Source: Leishmania infantum JPCM5 (Eukaryota > Euglenozoa > Kinetoplastea > Trypanosomatida > Trypanosomatidae). From it: DNA of 64,000 nt. Position 1 is the first letter of the stretch. Each line of letters starts with the position of its first letter. Positions 19,579 through 29,994 of the stretch are shown here, one piece after another. The notes under the pieces are model-generated. The model had not been told where the DNA came from. It made no database searches and worked only from the letters and a program-made list of their open reading frames with translations. The translations under genes and the position numbers were made by a program. The stretch spans positions 659,001 through 723,000 of the forward strand of contig NC_009414.2 of NCBI RefSeq assembly GCF_000002875.2. Reading direction: 5' to 3'.

Positions 19579-22254
19579 GATGCGAAGGGAAAAGGCCCGC
19601 TCTTGTTTGTATTTGCGTTTGCCTTTGTGGATGATTAAAGGTGGCGCTCGCCCCATTGCCATCGCGTAGCCCCCTCTCCCCGCAGGTAGTGAGAGACGAG
19701 CACATCCATTGCACATGCTCGGCGATTTCTGTACGTCTGCTTGTCAGTGTATGCTGACGCGCCGACGTGCGTCGCTTCATCTCTCGACTGCGGCACCACC
19801 TCTGCGTTCTCCGAATCAGCTGTGGGATCCCCTTCGCAAGTACGTACGAATGACGCGTCGAACATGTGCGGCTCTGCAGCGCTGGGAGGGAGGCAGCAAC
19901 GGCAACGCCACTCGTCTGCTAAAGACGACGCGGGCTGCTTTTGACTTGAGCTTTCCTATTCGGCACTCATAGAAGGGCCAGTGACGGTCTCTCTCGCTGG
20001 AGAAATTGTGCGATGCTGCGGCTTCCTTCTATCACGTCCTGTCTTGGGTTTGCCTAGTCGCGCGCAACCTCACTACATTGCAACCGCACGCCCCCTCCCC
20101 CTTCCCAACGTGCTTTCCTTGCCTCGACGACAGTTTCCTCTGCGGAACTCGTTTCTCCCCACTCACCGCGAAAGGCAACCCAGCGGACGGGAAAAACATG
20201 AAGAAACAAACAAAATAAAGACAGAACCGAAGAAGAGCATAACGAAAAGCGCTGCTGTCTGCCTTCTCGTCATCACCACCTCTCCCTCCTCTCCGGCATG
20301 CCGGCTGGCATTTTCATCGCGCTGACGACCTCACAAGCTGTGCTGGGCTGATGACGAGGTATCGTACTCGCAAGCCGTAAGAGCACACGCACGCACACAC
20401 AAACAACATGACAGTGATAAGTGCCCTCTATCTGGTCCATCCTTTCCTGCCTCTTTTCATCATCCGAGCTTTCACCTCTCCCTCATTCCTTTATGCGCAA
20501 ACACGCCCGCTGATGCGGGCATCTAGACAACCCGCGTAGGCCCCCCTCTTCAAGGCACTGCTAGCAGATGGAGAGGACATGCATCGCTATGGCTCTGTGT
20601 CCTCTTGATAGTCTTTCTTAATTCTTTTCATTGCCGTTGCTTTTCGTGCCCCTACTGCTTCCCTCCGTGGCATCTCCACACATCCTTTTCCTGTACGAGA
20701 TCATATCGATAACCGCAGCCGAAGTCGAGTGCGACGCATCCACGCATGAAGGCATGACAACGCTGGTACCTAGTGCAGGCAACGATGCACAGCCACCCAC
20801 GTGGAAGACATCCCATGGAAGAAGTAACTCACGCCCTCTCTGTGTTTGTGCTGGATTGCTGTCGACTCTGCGCTTTCTCTTGTCCTATTAAAGCTTCTTT
20901 CCGAATCACCACCACGACCACTTTTTGCTTCACTTTGGCGCAAGGTAGACTACGCACGCACTCTCACCCTCGGCAGTCATGTGTGCGGCCCCTTTATTAT
21001 TAGCATCCCCTTCGCCGTTCTTGTTGCGGAAGGGGCCGCTGATGGCGGTTGTCCTCTTGGCATGTCAGAAACCCCCCCTCCCACGCGGGTGCTGGCACAC
21101 AATCTCTATCGCAATGCGCTTGCTGAGCTGCAAGTCGATGCCTCCGCCGCGACAGACACTCTTCAGGGCCTCCTCCCTCTTTTCCAGCTTACACGAACAC
21201 TACACCTGAGCGCTTGGTCGACTGTGCCCTGAGAAGCGCGTGCACTCGAACCCACTCAAACGGACTTGAAGAGGAAGCCTGTGTGCGTGCCTGTGTGCCT
21301 TGACAAACAAAGACACTCCACAATAGCAGCAGGCAGTCGCGGGTGCGCGCAGGTTCGTCGGCATAATGGAACTTGCTCCGCCTTTGTCGAGTCAACTATC
21401 CCATTCGTGGGACACGCGCGAGGTACTCCGGCGCATGATATCTGGCTTGTGTGGATGCACGATCTCGGAGCAACCAACGAAGTACACGTCATCTGCGAAC
21501 AGAATAACAAAACCGGGCGGTGGTGGTGATGGTGGCGACGTGCTGTTTACGGTTCGAGCGCTTTGGTCGCTCATTATGGTCTCGATAGTGAGGTCCGGTG
21601 TCCCACATACGCACCAGCTCTTTGGCATGCGTACCTGGACACTCATTTCGCATGTGTGCGTCGCTGACGCTCATATTCTTTTTCCTCTTGCGCATGCTGC
21701 TTTTGATTTGCCCATTTTACGCCGCGCATTGCGATCGCGAAGCAACATGTCTGTGCCTTCAACATTCCTGAAATCAAGGGCGCATCCCCGCGTTAGCTTG
21801 GTTTGCCAGTCGACCAGCTTGCTCGACGGCTTAATGCATCGTACCGGGCTTAATGACTGCTTAGAGACAACTAGTCGGTGATGAGTGTGCGACGCCGCAG
21901 GCAGCAGTGCACCAACGACACCATCCAAAGACCGGCATGAGCCACTGACTCGATCTCTGAAACTGGCCCGCATCTAGCGTTGATGCCACCCCTTCTCTCC
22001 CACCTTGCGCGCATGCACTTGTACCATTAACGTCCTCCTCCCCCCCGGGTGCTAATGATCCTTCATCTCGTTTCTAAATCTTCATCGACATGATCACTCC
22101 ACCGATCAGCTTGTGAGGCGCTTCGCATCCATTCAACGCGTACCGGCACAGCCGCCCAGTCAACTGCGCCCAACAGTAGCCTCCGCACATAATTCGTCAG
22201 CGTGAAGCCGCTCTTTTTTTTTCCCGGGCTTTCCTCCGGCATTTCCTGCTTGAC
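19579..22254 (+). other. Long intergenic region (2.7 kb) before the SCOT tandem
   Basis: This is one of the longest spacers in the window. An A-rich patch at about 20195-20250 is a plausible polyadenylation area. The middle part (20960-21990) is less pyrimidine-biased than other spacers and holds an ATG-initiated frame at 21366-21881, but that frame has only about 50% GC at third positions and no recognisable domain. A T tract at 22212-22222 precedes the first SCOT gene. Confidence 0.5.
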
Positions 22255-23751
22255 ATGCTCCGCCGAACGCTGTTTCGTTTTAAGCCGGCCATCTTGACGG
22301 CAGCCGAGGCCCTTCAGGATGTGAGGGATGGCGCGACCATCGCCCTCGGCGGCTTCGGCTTTTGCGGCTTCCCGTTCGAGCTACTCGAAGCGCTTAACCA
22401 GAGGGGCACAAAACAGCTTACCCTCATCGCTGGCACGACATCGGGGCCTGAGAACGGGACCGGGCCCCTCGCGCGCGATAGGCAGCTAAAGAAGATCATC
22501 ACCAGCTACGTTGGCGAGAACAGCGTTCTCTCGGATCGACTCTTTCACGGCGAGTTTGAAATCGAGTTTTGCCCCATGGGCACGCTGGTGGACCGTCTGC
22601 GCGCTGCGGGTGCGGGGCTGCCCGCCTTCTACACCCCCACCGGCTACGGCACCGCAGTAGCCGAGGGCCGCCTCCCCGTGCGCTTTGCGCCGGGCAAGGC
22701 GGTGAGGGTGGCCGAGTACAGCCAGCCACGCGAGACGCGGCAGTTCAACGGGCGGTGGTGCACGCTGGAGATGGCGCTGCCGGCGGACTTTGCGTTTGTG
22801 CGCGCGTGGAAGGCGGACAAGCGCGGCAACCTCGTGTTCCGCGGGACGACGCAGAACTTCAACCTTGCGTCCGCGAAGGCTGCGAAGGTGTGCATCGCGG
22901 AGGTGGAGGAGATTGTGGAGTGCGGGGAGCTGGACCCGAAGACGGTGCACCTGCCCGGCGTGTATGTGCACCGCCTGGTGTGCCCACCGAACATCAGGAG
23001 AGCCGCCGAGTTCGTGGTGGAGCGCAAGCCTGGGTTCTCGACGGGGACCGGGAAGAACGCACATGCAGGCCGCAATCTCATAGCTCGCCGCGCAGCCCTT
23101 GAGATCAAGGATGGCATGACACTGAACCTTGGCATCGGCATCCCCAACATGGTGGCGAGCTACATTCCGCCTGAAATGGACGTGGTGCTGCAGGGAGAAA
23201 ACGGCTTACTCGGCATTGGCCCCTACCCGCTGCCGGAGGAGGTGGACCCCGACATCACTAACGCCGGCAAGCAGACCGTCACCATGAGCAAGTCAGGTGC
23301 TTCGCTGTTCGACAGCGCCGAGTCCTTCAGCATGATTCGCGGTGGTCATTTGGACTTGACGATGCTTGGCGCGCTGGAGGTCTCTGGCACCGGCGACATT
23401 GCCAGCTGGTGGGTGCCTGGCAAGGTGCTGAAGGGCATGGGTGGGGCCATGGACCTCGTCATGTCGGGCTGCCGTATTGTCGTGCTGATGGAGCACACGG
23501 ACAAGGAGGGTAAGCCCCGCGTTGTGGAATCGTGCCGAGTGCCGCTCACCGGCACTGGCGTGGTTGACTTGCTCATCACAGAGCTCTGCACGTTCCGCTT
23601 TGTGAAGGAGAAGGGCGGCATCAACGAGATGTGGCTGTCGGAGCTCTCTGAGGGCGTAACGCTGGAGGAGGTGCGCGCAAAGACAAGTGCTGCGTTCAAG
23701 GTCGACCCAAATCTCAAAACGATGCCGCGAGTGGATCCTCTACCGACTTGA
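22255..23751 (+). CDS. SCOT/ASCT: Succinyl-CoA:3-ketoacid / acetate:succinate CoA-transferase, copy 1
   Basis: This is a 498-residue mitochondrial CoA-transferase of the SCOT family (type I), normal length for the fused alpha-beta enzyme. The N-terminus MLRRTLFRFK is a short basic presequence suited to mitochondrial import. Then come the alpha-domain motif GGFGFCGFPFELL (residues 32-44), TPTGYGT (127-133), and the beta-domain LGIGIPNM followed by the active-site loop QGENGLLGIGPYP. E315 corresponds to the catalytic Glu that forms the enzyme-CoA thioester. In trypanosomatids the homologue acts as ASCT, moving CoA from acetyl-CoA to succinate to release acetate and feed succinyl-CoA synthetase. 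The central 917 bases are identical to copy 2 downstream. The tail (residues about 430-498) differs, with an unusual FRFVKEKGGINEMWLSEL in place of the more canonical copy-2 form. Confidence 0.95.
   Translation: MLRRTLFRFKPAILTAAEALQDVRDGATIALGGFGFCGFPFELLEALNQRGTKQLTLIAGTTSGPENGTGPLARDRQLKKIITSYVGENSVLSDRLFHGEFEIEFCPMGTLVDRLRAAGAGLPAFYTPTGYGTAVAEGRLPVRFAPGKAVRVAEYSQPRETRQFNGRWCTLEMALPADFAFVRAWKADKRGNLVFRGTTQNFNLASAKAAKVCIAEVEEIVECGELDPKTVHLPGVYVHRLVCPPNIRRAAEFVVERKPGFSTGTGKNAHAGRNLIARRAALEIKDGMTLNLGIGIPNMVASYIPPEMDVVLQGENGLLGIGPYPLPEEVDPDITNAGKQTVTMSKSGASLFDSAESFSMIRGGHLDLTMLGALEVSGTGDIASWWVPGKVLKGMGGAMDLVMSGCRIVVLMEHTDKEGKPRVVESCRVPLTGTGVVDLLITELCTFRFVKEKGGINEMWLSELSEGVTLEEVRAKTSAAFKVDPNLKTMPRVDPLPT
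22540..23456 (+). repeat. 917-bp core identical to 26780-27696 (SCOT copy 1)
   Basis: Line-by-line comparison shows no mismatch over 917 bases between this segment and the one 4240 bases downstream. Identity stops abruptly at both edges: ggatcgac against gaagcacc on the left, and ggacctcgtc against ggacctggtg on the right. It covers codons about 96-400 of the CoA-transferase, including the active site. Confidence 0.95.
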
Positions 23752-26010
23752 GTGGGGTCCGGCGGCTGGCCGATCATTTCACGCAGTGCTTTTTTTGTTC
23801 TTTTCTTTTGTTTGCTTTCACGGGTAGCACGGGTGCGAAGTTTTGTGGCAGCTGCGCTCCACCCGCACGTATGCGCCGCATACGAAAATCACTCGCCCTT
23901 TTCCCCTCCCTCTTACGTCGCTTCATCCTTTATGTTCTCCTTTCTCCGTATAGGCTTGCTTTCCCCGTGCATGTTCTATCTTCGGCATGTTTTCACCGAA
24001 AACATGTGTGAGCGCTTAACACATCAACGTGCGTATTGGTTTCTTTCTGCTTTGGGACTGCGGTCCGGAGAGTGGGCGTACTGTGTGCATCTCGCCCTCT
24101 CTCTCGCTGCATGCCCGCCTCTTCGACCCTACTCCCCGCCTTTTGCTGCTTTAGGTCATGCTTTCCTCTTTCTCTGTGTTTTGTTGAAGAGGTGGGCAGC
24201 TTGCACTTGCACTCACAGACATACACGCATATACACACACTCTTGCCCTCTCTTATCCTTCATCTTGCTCCCCGCCTTTCTCTCAGAATGTGGTGCCTTT
24301 GTGTGTTCGACGCTCCCACCCTCTTCTTCCCTTCCCTTGTTCTGTTCTCCATGCGCGCGCCAAAATATTCTTTTCTTTCATAGCTTTTCATGGATGTCTG
24401 TTCTTGTGGGTATGCGTGCATGTGCCTGCAGAGATGCTGTAGCTGTGTTGAGTGATTCTCTCCCGCTCTCTTCTTGCGTTTGGGTATCGACAAAGGTGGC
24501 CGCTTGCAGGGCCTTTTTTTTTCCTTCTTTCTCTGCTTCGCTCAGTGACTTCGGTAGCACGCAGGTGCGCACGTGTCCAGGAAAAGATGGGCAAGCGTTA
24601 GCTGAGGTAACCCGTGGCTTTCGAGTGCACGCTGACATCTTCTTGCACCTCCCACTCCTGGACACCCTCATCCCTACCCTGCTTTCGAAGACGTGTGACC
24701 GCTGTAGCTGTCGTGCCAATGAGCTTCCATGCGCATCCCGGGGACGCATTGCCGCGCGTGAATCCACGGCAGCCACTGTGTCTTCACAGCTTTCCGTCTC
24801 TCATCCGAATGTGGGAGGCCTATATCCCTCTTGAAAACGCGTTGATCAGAAAACGAAAACGGCAACAACAAAACACGCACCCGAACAGCGCAACGTCGTT
24901 TTAAACGGAGCAGCGTGACACGACTACTTTTTTATGTATTGCTTGGCTATTCTGGGTGAAGCCATCAATGATGGAGACGAAATACCACGTTCGTCCCGCC
25001 CTTCACACTGACCGGCGATGTATGCAGCAAGATGTGCTTCTTGTATTGCTCTCTCTTTCTCTATTGCTGCATTCGGCATCAGAGTACGCGTTATCGGTAC
25101 GCAAGGAACTCCCCCGCCTGCTGCCTCGTTTTTTTTTTGCGTATTCACCGAGACTCTCCGTGCATTACCGCTCACTCTCTTCTCTCTCCTCTCTCGCGCT
25201 TCCTCTTCGTTTCATATTTTTTTTTCTGTTTGTTTTCAGCCGTCTACATCGTCCTCAAACTTCTCTCTATCCTTGCCCCTCTCTCGCGTGTATCTAACGA
25301 AGGCACCTTTGCTTTTTAGTGGAGGAGCCGGTCACAACGGAGACGCACACGCACACGCATAGGTGACACGAAAACAACCAAATACGAACCCCCCAAACTC
25401 AGCTTGCCCGAGGTATTTTTCTTTTTTGGATGTAGTCACGCTCTGCTCTCTGCACTTCGAGTCTGAATCCTCTATTTTTTTTTCTTGTTTTCGTTGTTTA
25501 GTTCTTTGCGTGCAGGCCTCGTCCGATCTGCAACACCCGTGGGTGACACTGTTACCCCGTAATCAACCACCCAGTTCCACTGCCGCTGCCTTCCCCTCCC
25601 TCGTCATTAACTCGGCAATCTCTTCACTCTCTCTTCTCGTTTTATTTTTATTCACGTGCCTTTCGCCACGTCGTCTCGGTCTCCCGCGGCGGCGAGCACT
25701 ACTTCTCCATCCTCTACGTCGCCCATCTTCTTGTTTTCTGTGCCGCTTTCCTTTGCGTGCGCGAACGCCCTGCCGATCCCTCACAAACTACCCACAGGAG
25801 GGCAGGCAGGTAGGCACGCAGGCGCCCCTCCTCACCCACCAAAAAAGAATAAAAGCGCACCCGTCTATTTAAACGGACACGCGCGCAATAACCCCCTTTT
25901 TTCCACCACCAGCAGCAAGGAATACAGGCAGATAAGCAATCTCTTGTGTGTTGATACATATTGATCTACATATATATTCCTCTATTGATATATTTACCCC
26001 CTCCCTCAAA

Positions 26011-26028
26011 CACACACACACACACACC
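26011..26028. repeat. (CA)n microsatellite
   Basis: About nine CA units lie next to an AT-rich island inside the spacer between the SCOT copies. Confidence 0.85.
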
Positions 26029-26451
26029 TCTTCCTCCTCCCCCTCCCCCTCCATTTCCGACCTCCTCCCCTTCTCCTTTTTTTTGTGGGTTGATTTCGTT
26101 TTATTTCTAAGGCCTCTCTCTTTTTCATTCTCTGACGGACTCGACGGGTGGTGGCACATGCTCCATATACGCACATCAAAAAGCGCACCCACGTAAAAGT
26201 AGACCACACGTTGCGTGCGTCCAGCTAGTTGTGACTTGAGCTGATTTTGTTGTTGTTTTTGGTCTTACTTTATCTCTGCCACAACGAAGGCCAGCGAGCC
26301 CTCAACATCCGCATTTTTTATCGGCTCTCGCACGTGTCGGACTGCTGTATTTCGTGCTCTCACGACCACTGCGACCACCTCTTCAGCAGTGACTCTTATC
26401 CGCGTGTGCCTTCTTTTCTCTCACGCCCTAACGTTTTCGAAACTGCGCTTG

Positions 26452-26473
26452 TTTTTTTTTTTTCATCGCTGAG
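26452..26473 (+). promoter_or_regulatory. Predicted trans-splice acceptor of SCOT copy 2
   Basis: Twelve consecutive T are followed by catcgctgag; the AG at 26472-26473 is the first after the tract. This predicts a 21-base 5' UTR before the ATG at 26495 and supports that ATG as the start. Confidence 0.7.
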
Positions 26474-26494
26474 GATTCATCTGCCTCTGCCGCC

Positions 26495-27994
26495 ATGCTG
26501 CGCCGTACACGGAGGGCCCTCCGGCCAATGGTGATGAGTGCGGCCGAGTCTGTTCAGGACATTCACGATGGTGCCACCATCGCGGCCGGTGGCTTTGGTT
26601 TTTGCGGCTTCCCGTTCGAGCTTTTCGACGCCGTCAACGCCACCAAGGCGACGAACCTCACGGTGATTGGGGCGACAATGGGCGGCGTGGACAGCGGCTT
26701 TGGTCCGCTTGCGCGAGACGGGCAGCTAAAGAAGGCCATCACCACGTACGTTGGCGAGAACCCGCTTTTCACGAAGCACCTCTTTCACGGCGAGTTTGAA
26801 ATCGAGTTTTGCCCCATGGGCACGCTGGTGGACCGTCTGCGCGCTGCGGGTGCGGGGCTGCCCGCCTTCTACACCCCCACCGGCTACGGCACCGCAGTAG
26901 CCGAGGGCCGCCTCCCCGTGCGCTTTGCGCCGGGCAAGGCGGTGAGGGTGGCCGAGTACAGCCAGCCACGCGAGACGCGGCAGTTCAACGGGCGGTGGTG
27001 CACGCTGGAGATGGCGCTGCCGGCGGACTTTGCGTTTGTGCGCGCGTGGAAGGCGGACAAGCGCGGCAACCTCGTGTTCCGCGGGACGACGCAGAACTTC
27101 AACCTTGCGTCCGCGAAGGCTGCGAAGGTGTGCATCGCGGAGGTGGAGGAGATTGTGGAGTGCGGGGAGCTGGACCCGAAGACGGTGCACCTGCCCGGCG
27201 TGTATGTGCACCGCCTGGTGTGCCCACCGAACATCAGGAGAGCCGCCGAGTTCGTGGTGGAGCGCAAGCCTGGGTTCTCGACGGGGACCGGGAAGAACGC
27301 ACATGCAGGCCGCAATCTCATAGCTCGCCGCGCAGCCCTTGAGATCAAGGATGGCATGACACTGAACCTTGGCATCGGCATCCCCAACATGGTGGCGAGC
27401 TACATTCCGCCTGAAATGGACGTGGTGCTGCAGGGAGAAAACGGCTTACTCGGCATTGGCCCCTACCCGCTGCCGGAGGAGGTGGACCCCGACATCACTA
27501 ACGCCGGCAAGCAGACCGTCACCATGAGCAAGTCAGGTGCTTCGCTGTTCGACAGCGCCGAGTCCTTCAGCATGATTCGCGGTGGTCATTTGGACTTGAC
27601 GATGCTTGGCGCGCTGGAGGTCTCTGGCACCGGCGACATTGCCAGCTGGTGGGTGCCTGGCAAGGTGCTGAAGGGCATGGGTGGGGCCATGGACCTGGTG
27701 GTGTGCGGTTGCAAGACGATCGTGCTGATGGAGCACACGGACAAGGAGGGTAAGTCGCGCGTCGTTGAGAACTGCAGGGCCCCCGTCACGGGTCGTGAGT
27801 GTCTTGACATGATTATCACGGATCTGGCCGTCTTTGTCGTGCAGAAGACGGCGGGGGGTGTGAGGTCGCTGGTCTTGATGGAGATCGCCGAGGGTTTGAC
27901 GGTGGAGGAGGTGAAGGCCAAGACTGAGGCATGCTTCGCCGTGGCTGCGGACCTCAAGACGATGCCGTTGGCGCCTGTTCCAAGTCAGACGTAG
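26495..27994 (+). CDS. SCOT/ASCT: Succinyl-CoA:3-ketoacid / acetate:succinate CoA-transferase, copy 2
   Basis: This is a 499-residue paralogue of the gene at 22255. It has the same architecture: basic presequence MLRRTRRALR, GGFGFCGFPFELF, TPTGYGT, and the catalytic loop with E315 in QGENGLLGIGPYP. The N-terminal 96 residues and the C-terminal ~100 differ from copy 1 at about 35-40% of positions, while the DNA between is identical. The tail (ITDLAVF, then EIAEGLTVEEVKAKT) is closer to the usual SCOT C-terminus (TELAVF..., EGLTVDDV) than that of copy 1, so copy 2 may be the more canonical form. Both copies keep the catalytic residue and both appear functional. Different ends and different UTRs could give different import, stability or expression; this is inference. 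Confidence 0.95.
   Translation: MLRRTRRALRPMVMSAAESVQDIHDGATIAAGGFGFCGFPFELFDAVNATKATNLTVIGATMGGVDSGFGPLARDGQLKKAITTYVGENPLFTKHLFHGEFEIEFCPMGTLVDRLRAAGAGLPAFYTPTGYGTAVAEGRLPVRFAPGKAVRVAEYSQPRETRQFNGRWCTLEMALPADFAFVRAWKADKRGNLVFRGTTQNFNLASAKAAKVCIAEVEEIVECGELDPKTVHLPGVYVHRLVCPPNIRRAAEFVVERKPGFSTGTGKNAHAGRNLIARRAALEIKDGMTLNLGIGIPNMVASYIPPEMDVVLQGENGLLGIGPYPLPEEVDPDITNAGKQTVTMSKSGASLFDSAESFSMIRGGHLDLTMLGALEVSGTGDIASWWVPGKVLKGMGGAMDLVVCGCKTIVLMEHTDKEGKSRVVENCRAPVTGRECLDMIITDLAVFVVQKTAGGVRSLVLMEIAEGLTVEEVKAKTEACFAVAADLKTMPLAPVPSQT
26780..27696 (+). repeat. 917-bp core identical to 22540-23456 (SCOT copy 2)
   Basis: This is the second copy of the identical core, directly repeated at an offset of 4240 bases. 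The flanks in the same reading frame are clearly diverged. Confidence 0.95.
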
Positions 27995-29994
27995 AAGGGT
28001 GTGGCTGTGTGGATGTCCGCTGTCGGTTGTGGATGATAGCAGTGCCGGTTGGCGCTTTCCCACCCCCATTTGTTTGCTTGTTTTCTCGCCTGTTTCCATG
28101 AGGACTCAGGCGTCATTATTATCTGTTTGGGGATGGCAGAGACTTGACATCTTGTCAATGAAGAGCGATGCCTCACGTCTCTCTTTCCCCACGTGTGCTT
28201 TTTTTCTTTGCGCTTAGCAGCTTGGAACTCATCGTTTCAGCTTCCGTTGTGTGCAGGGGCGGATGGTAGCGCCCTTTCGGGAGCTGTGCACGCGGCTTCA
28301 CGCGTGGAATTACGGACTTGACGGCTACCACATCGACTTCACAGCAGGCCGGCGTGTCGGTCTCTCTCTGCGTACGTGTGCACATCTTGATTCATTCCTT
28401 TCGCCGCGCTGTCCAAAACGGATGGGTCGTGGCGCCTGCGAATCAACACGGCGTCATGGCATTCGGTGCGAAGTGCGTAGTAAAAAAAAGGAAATAAAGT
28501 GCAAAACACAACCGTTCGCAAAAAGGGTCTAGAGGTCGTGGTAGCCCCTCTCCTTCCTTGACTGCTGCTCCGAGTGCTGTGGTGCTTCAGATTTCTTCGA
28601 TAAGATGGTTTCGCGGATCGGTCAGGGAGCCGCGCAAGCGGAGGGGGAGGGAGGTCGAGGGCGACAGCGTCTCTCTGACTGGTTCTGCTTCTTCTGCTGC
28701 CCACTGCGGGTATGTGTGTGGGCACAGTCGGCAGCGTGCAGCACGGCTTTGAGTGCATACAAACACACGCACACAGTCCTCTTCTGCACAACCACCTCTC
28801 CATTTCGCTCTCTTTTTTCTGATCTCGCGGGCTCGGCAATGCCACTGTGTACTCCTGACCTTCGCTTCGCTGTTCCTACACGCATACACTGGAGCACGCA
28901 CGTACATTGTGAGCTTCCGTGAGTGGTTTTGCAACACATTGAGGGTATCTCCCTTTTTTCTTGTAGCTTCCACGCTACCACACCAACCCCTTCGCTGCGG
29001 CTACTGTCGGATGCGTACGCGGCGAAATCGAGCGTCGACTCATACGCTTGACGGTGTTAGTATCCGTTTGCCTCCGCGCTGCTCTCTGCTCCCTTTTCTT
29101 CGTCGTCCGTCTTTTCGCTTTGTCGGGTGCATTCCCTCCCCGCGTCGCTCTGTGACCGAGCAATACGTGCCGTTGCGTGCATACAAGCGCTTGTGTGTCG
29201 ACTGCGTGTGCAAGTCGATGCTTATGCTTTTTAGTGTGACGGTTAGGGAGTCGAAGTACGGAAAGGCAGTGCGCCCGTAAAGCGGGCGAAGGGGCATCAT
29301 TTGTGTGCATAATTCGCTTACTCTTCTTTGGTTTTAGCTTTTCTCGGCTCGGATCACTCATATCGTCGCGTCGCTGCCCCATTCCATCCAGCCGTACAGC
29401 TACAGGCGCCCCGCGCGCAGATCGACAGAAGAAGTGGAAACCCCGATCCCTGCATCGTCTTGTTGGATTTTGACCGTTAACTCGCCGGGCTTTTCTCTCT
29501 CTCTCTATACCATCTCTCTCACCTCTCCACCGAGCGTGCCGTCTGTCGGGGGGGGGCTCCATCGCTAGTAAACAGTCACGTTCCACTTCTGTGCACCGGG
29601 CGCGCGCTAGGCCCACACGGATACATATCGACGCGTCTACCAAGATACTCTGTCCATACACGGCCCCCTTGGTCGTGGTGCACTTCTATGCCTTGTTTTC
29701 TTCTCTTGGCGGCCTTTCAGCTTACTCTAAGACTTGCTGTTGCCAGTTACACGCATCTGTGACGCCTCCACTCGTCTAGCCGATCTACCGACGCGGACAA
29801 ACGCACGCCCGGGCGCGCACGTCCCAGTACTCAACAGACCCCGTTCTCCCGCCTTTTCCCTTGCTCGGCTAGGGGGAGTGGTACGCAACATACAAGGAGA
29901 CATCAACACCGACGAAAAAAAAACGCTACACAAAGAGCCGCGTTGTTGAGCATCTCGACGCTGACCTGCTTAGTGTCCGATACGGTGCCCATCT
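27995..29994 (+). other. Intergenic region (2.0 kb)
   Basis: The 3' UTR of SCOT copy 2 and the leader of the next gene lie here. The spacer has an A-rich patch at about 28480-28500 (gtaaaaaaaaggaaataaag), a plausible polyadenylation area, and a G run at 29549-29555. No coding frame of convincing composition is present. Confidence 0.55.
29842..29872 (+). promoter_or_regulatory. Predicted trans-splice acceptor for the PH-like protein gene
   Basis: The pyrimidine tract gttctcccgccttttccctt is followed by gctcggctag, with AG at 29871-29872. The resulting 122-base leader contains no upstream ATG before 29995. Confidence 0.6.

Larger units (their letters stand above)
23752..26494 (+). other. Long intergenic region (2.7 kb) between the two SCOT genes
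   Basis: This is strongly pyrimidine-rich on the + strand throughout, so long Ser/Leu/Phe/Cys/Pro-rich open frames arise by composition alone. It contains several T runs (for example 24516-24524 and 25129-25138), an AT-rich island at about 25955-25996 and a (CA)n microsatellite at 26011-26028. It shows no obvious similarity to the spacer after copy 2, so the duplication is not visible outside the coding regions. Confidence 0.6.

Noticed and set aside
21366..21881. ATG-initiated 171-codon frame
   Set aside because: Third-position GC near 50% and no recognisable motif; kept only as a finding, not called as a gene.
23752..24834. A 360-codon + strand open frame beginning right after SCOT copy 1
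   Set aside because: It starts at a GTG and is Ser/Leu/Phe/Cys/Pro-rich because the spacer is pyrimidine-rich; there is no codon bias like the real genes and no domain.
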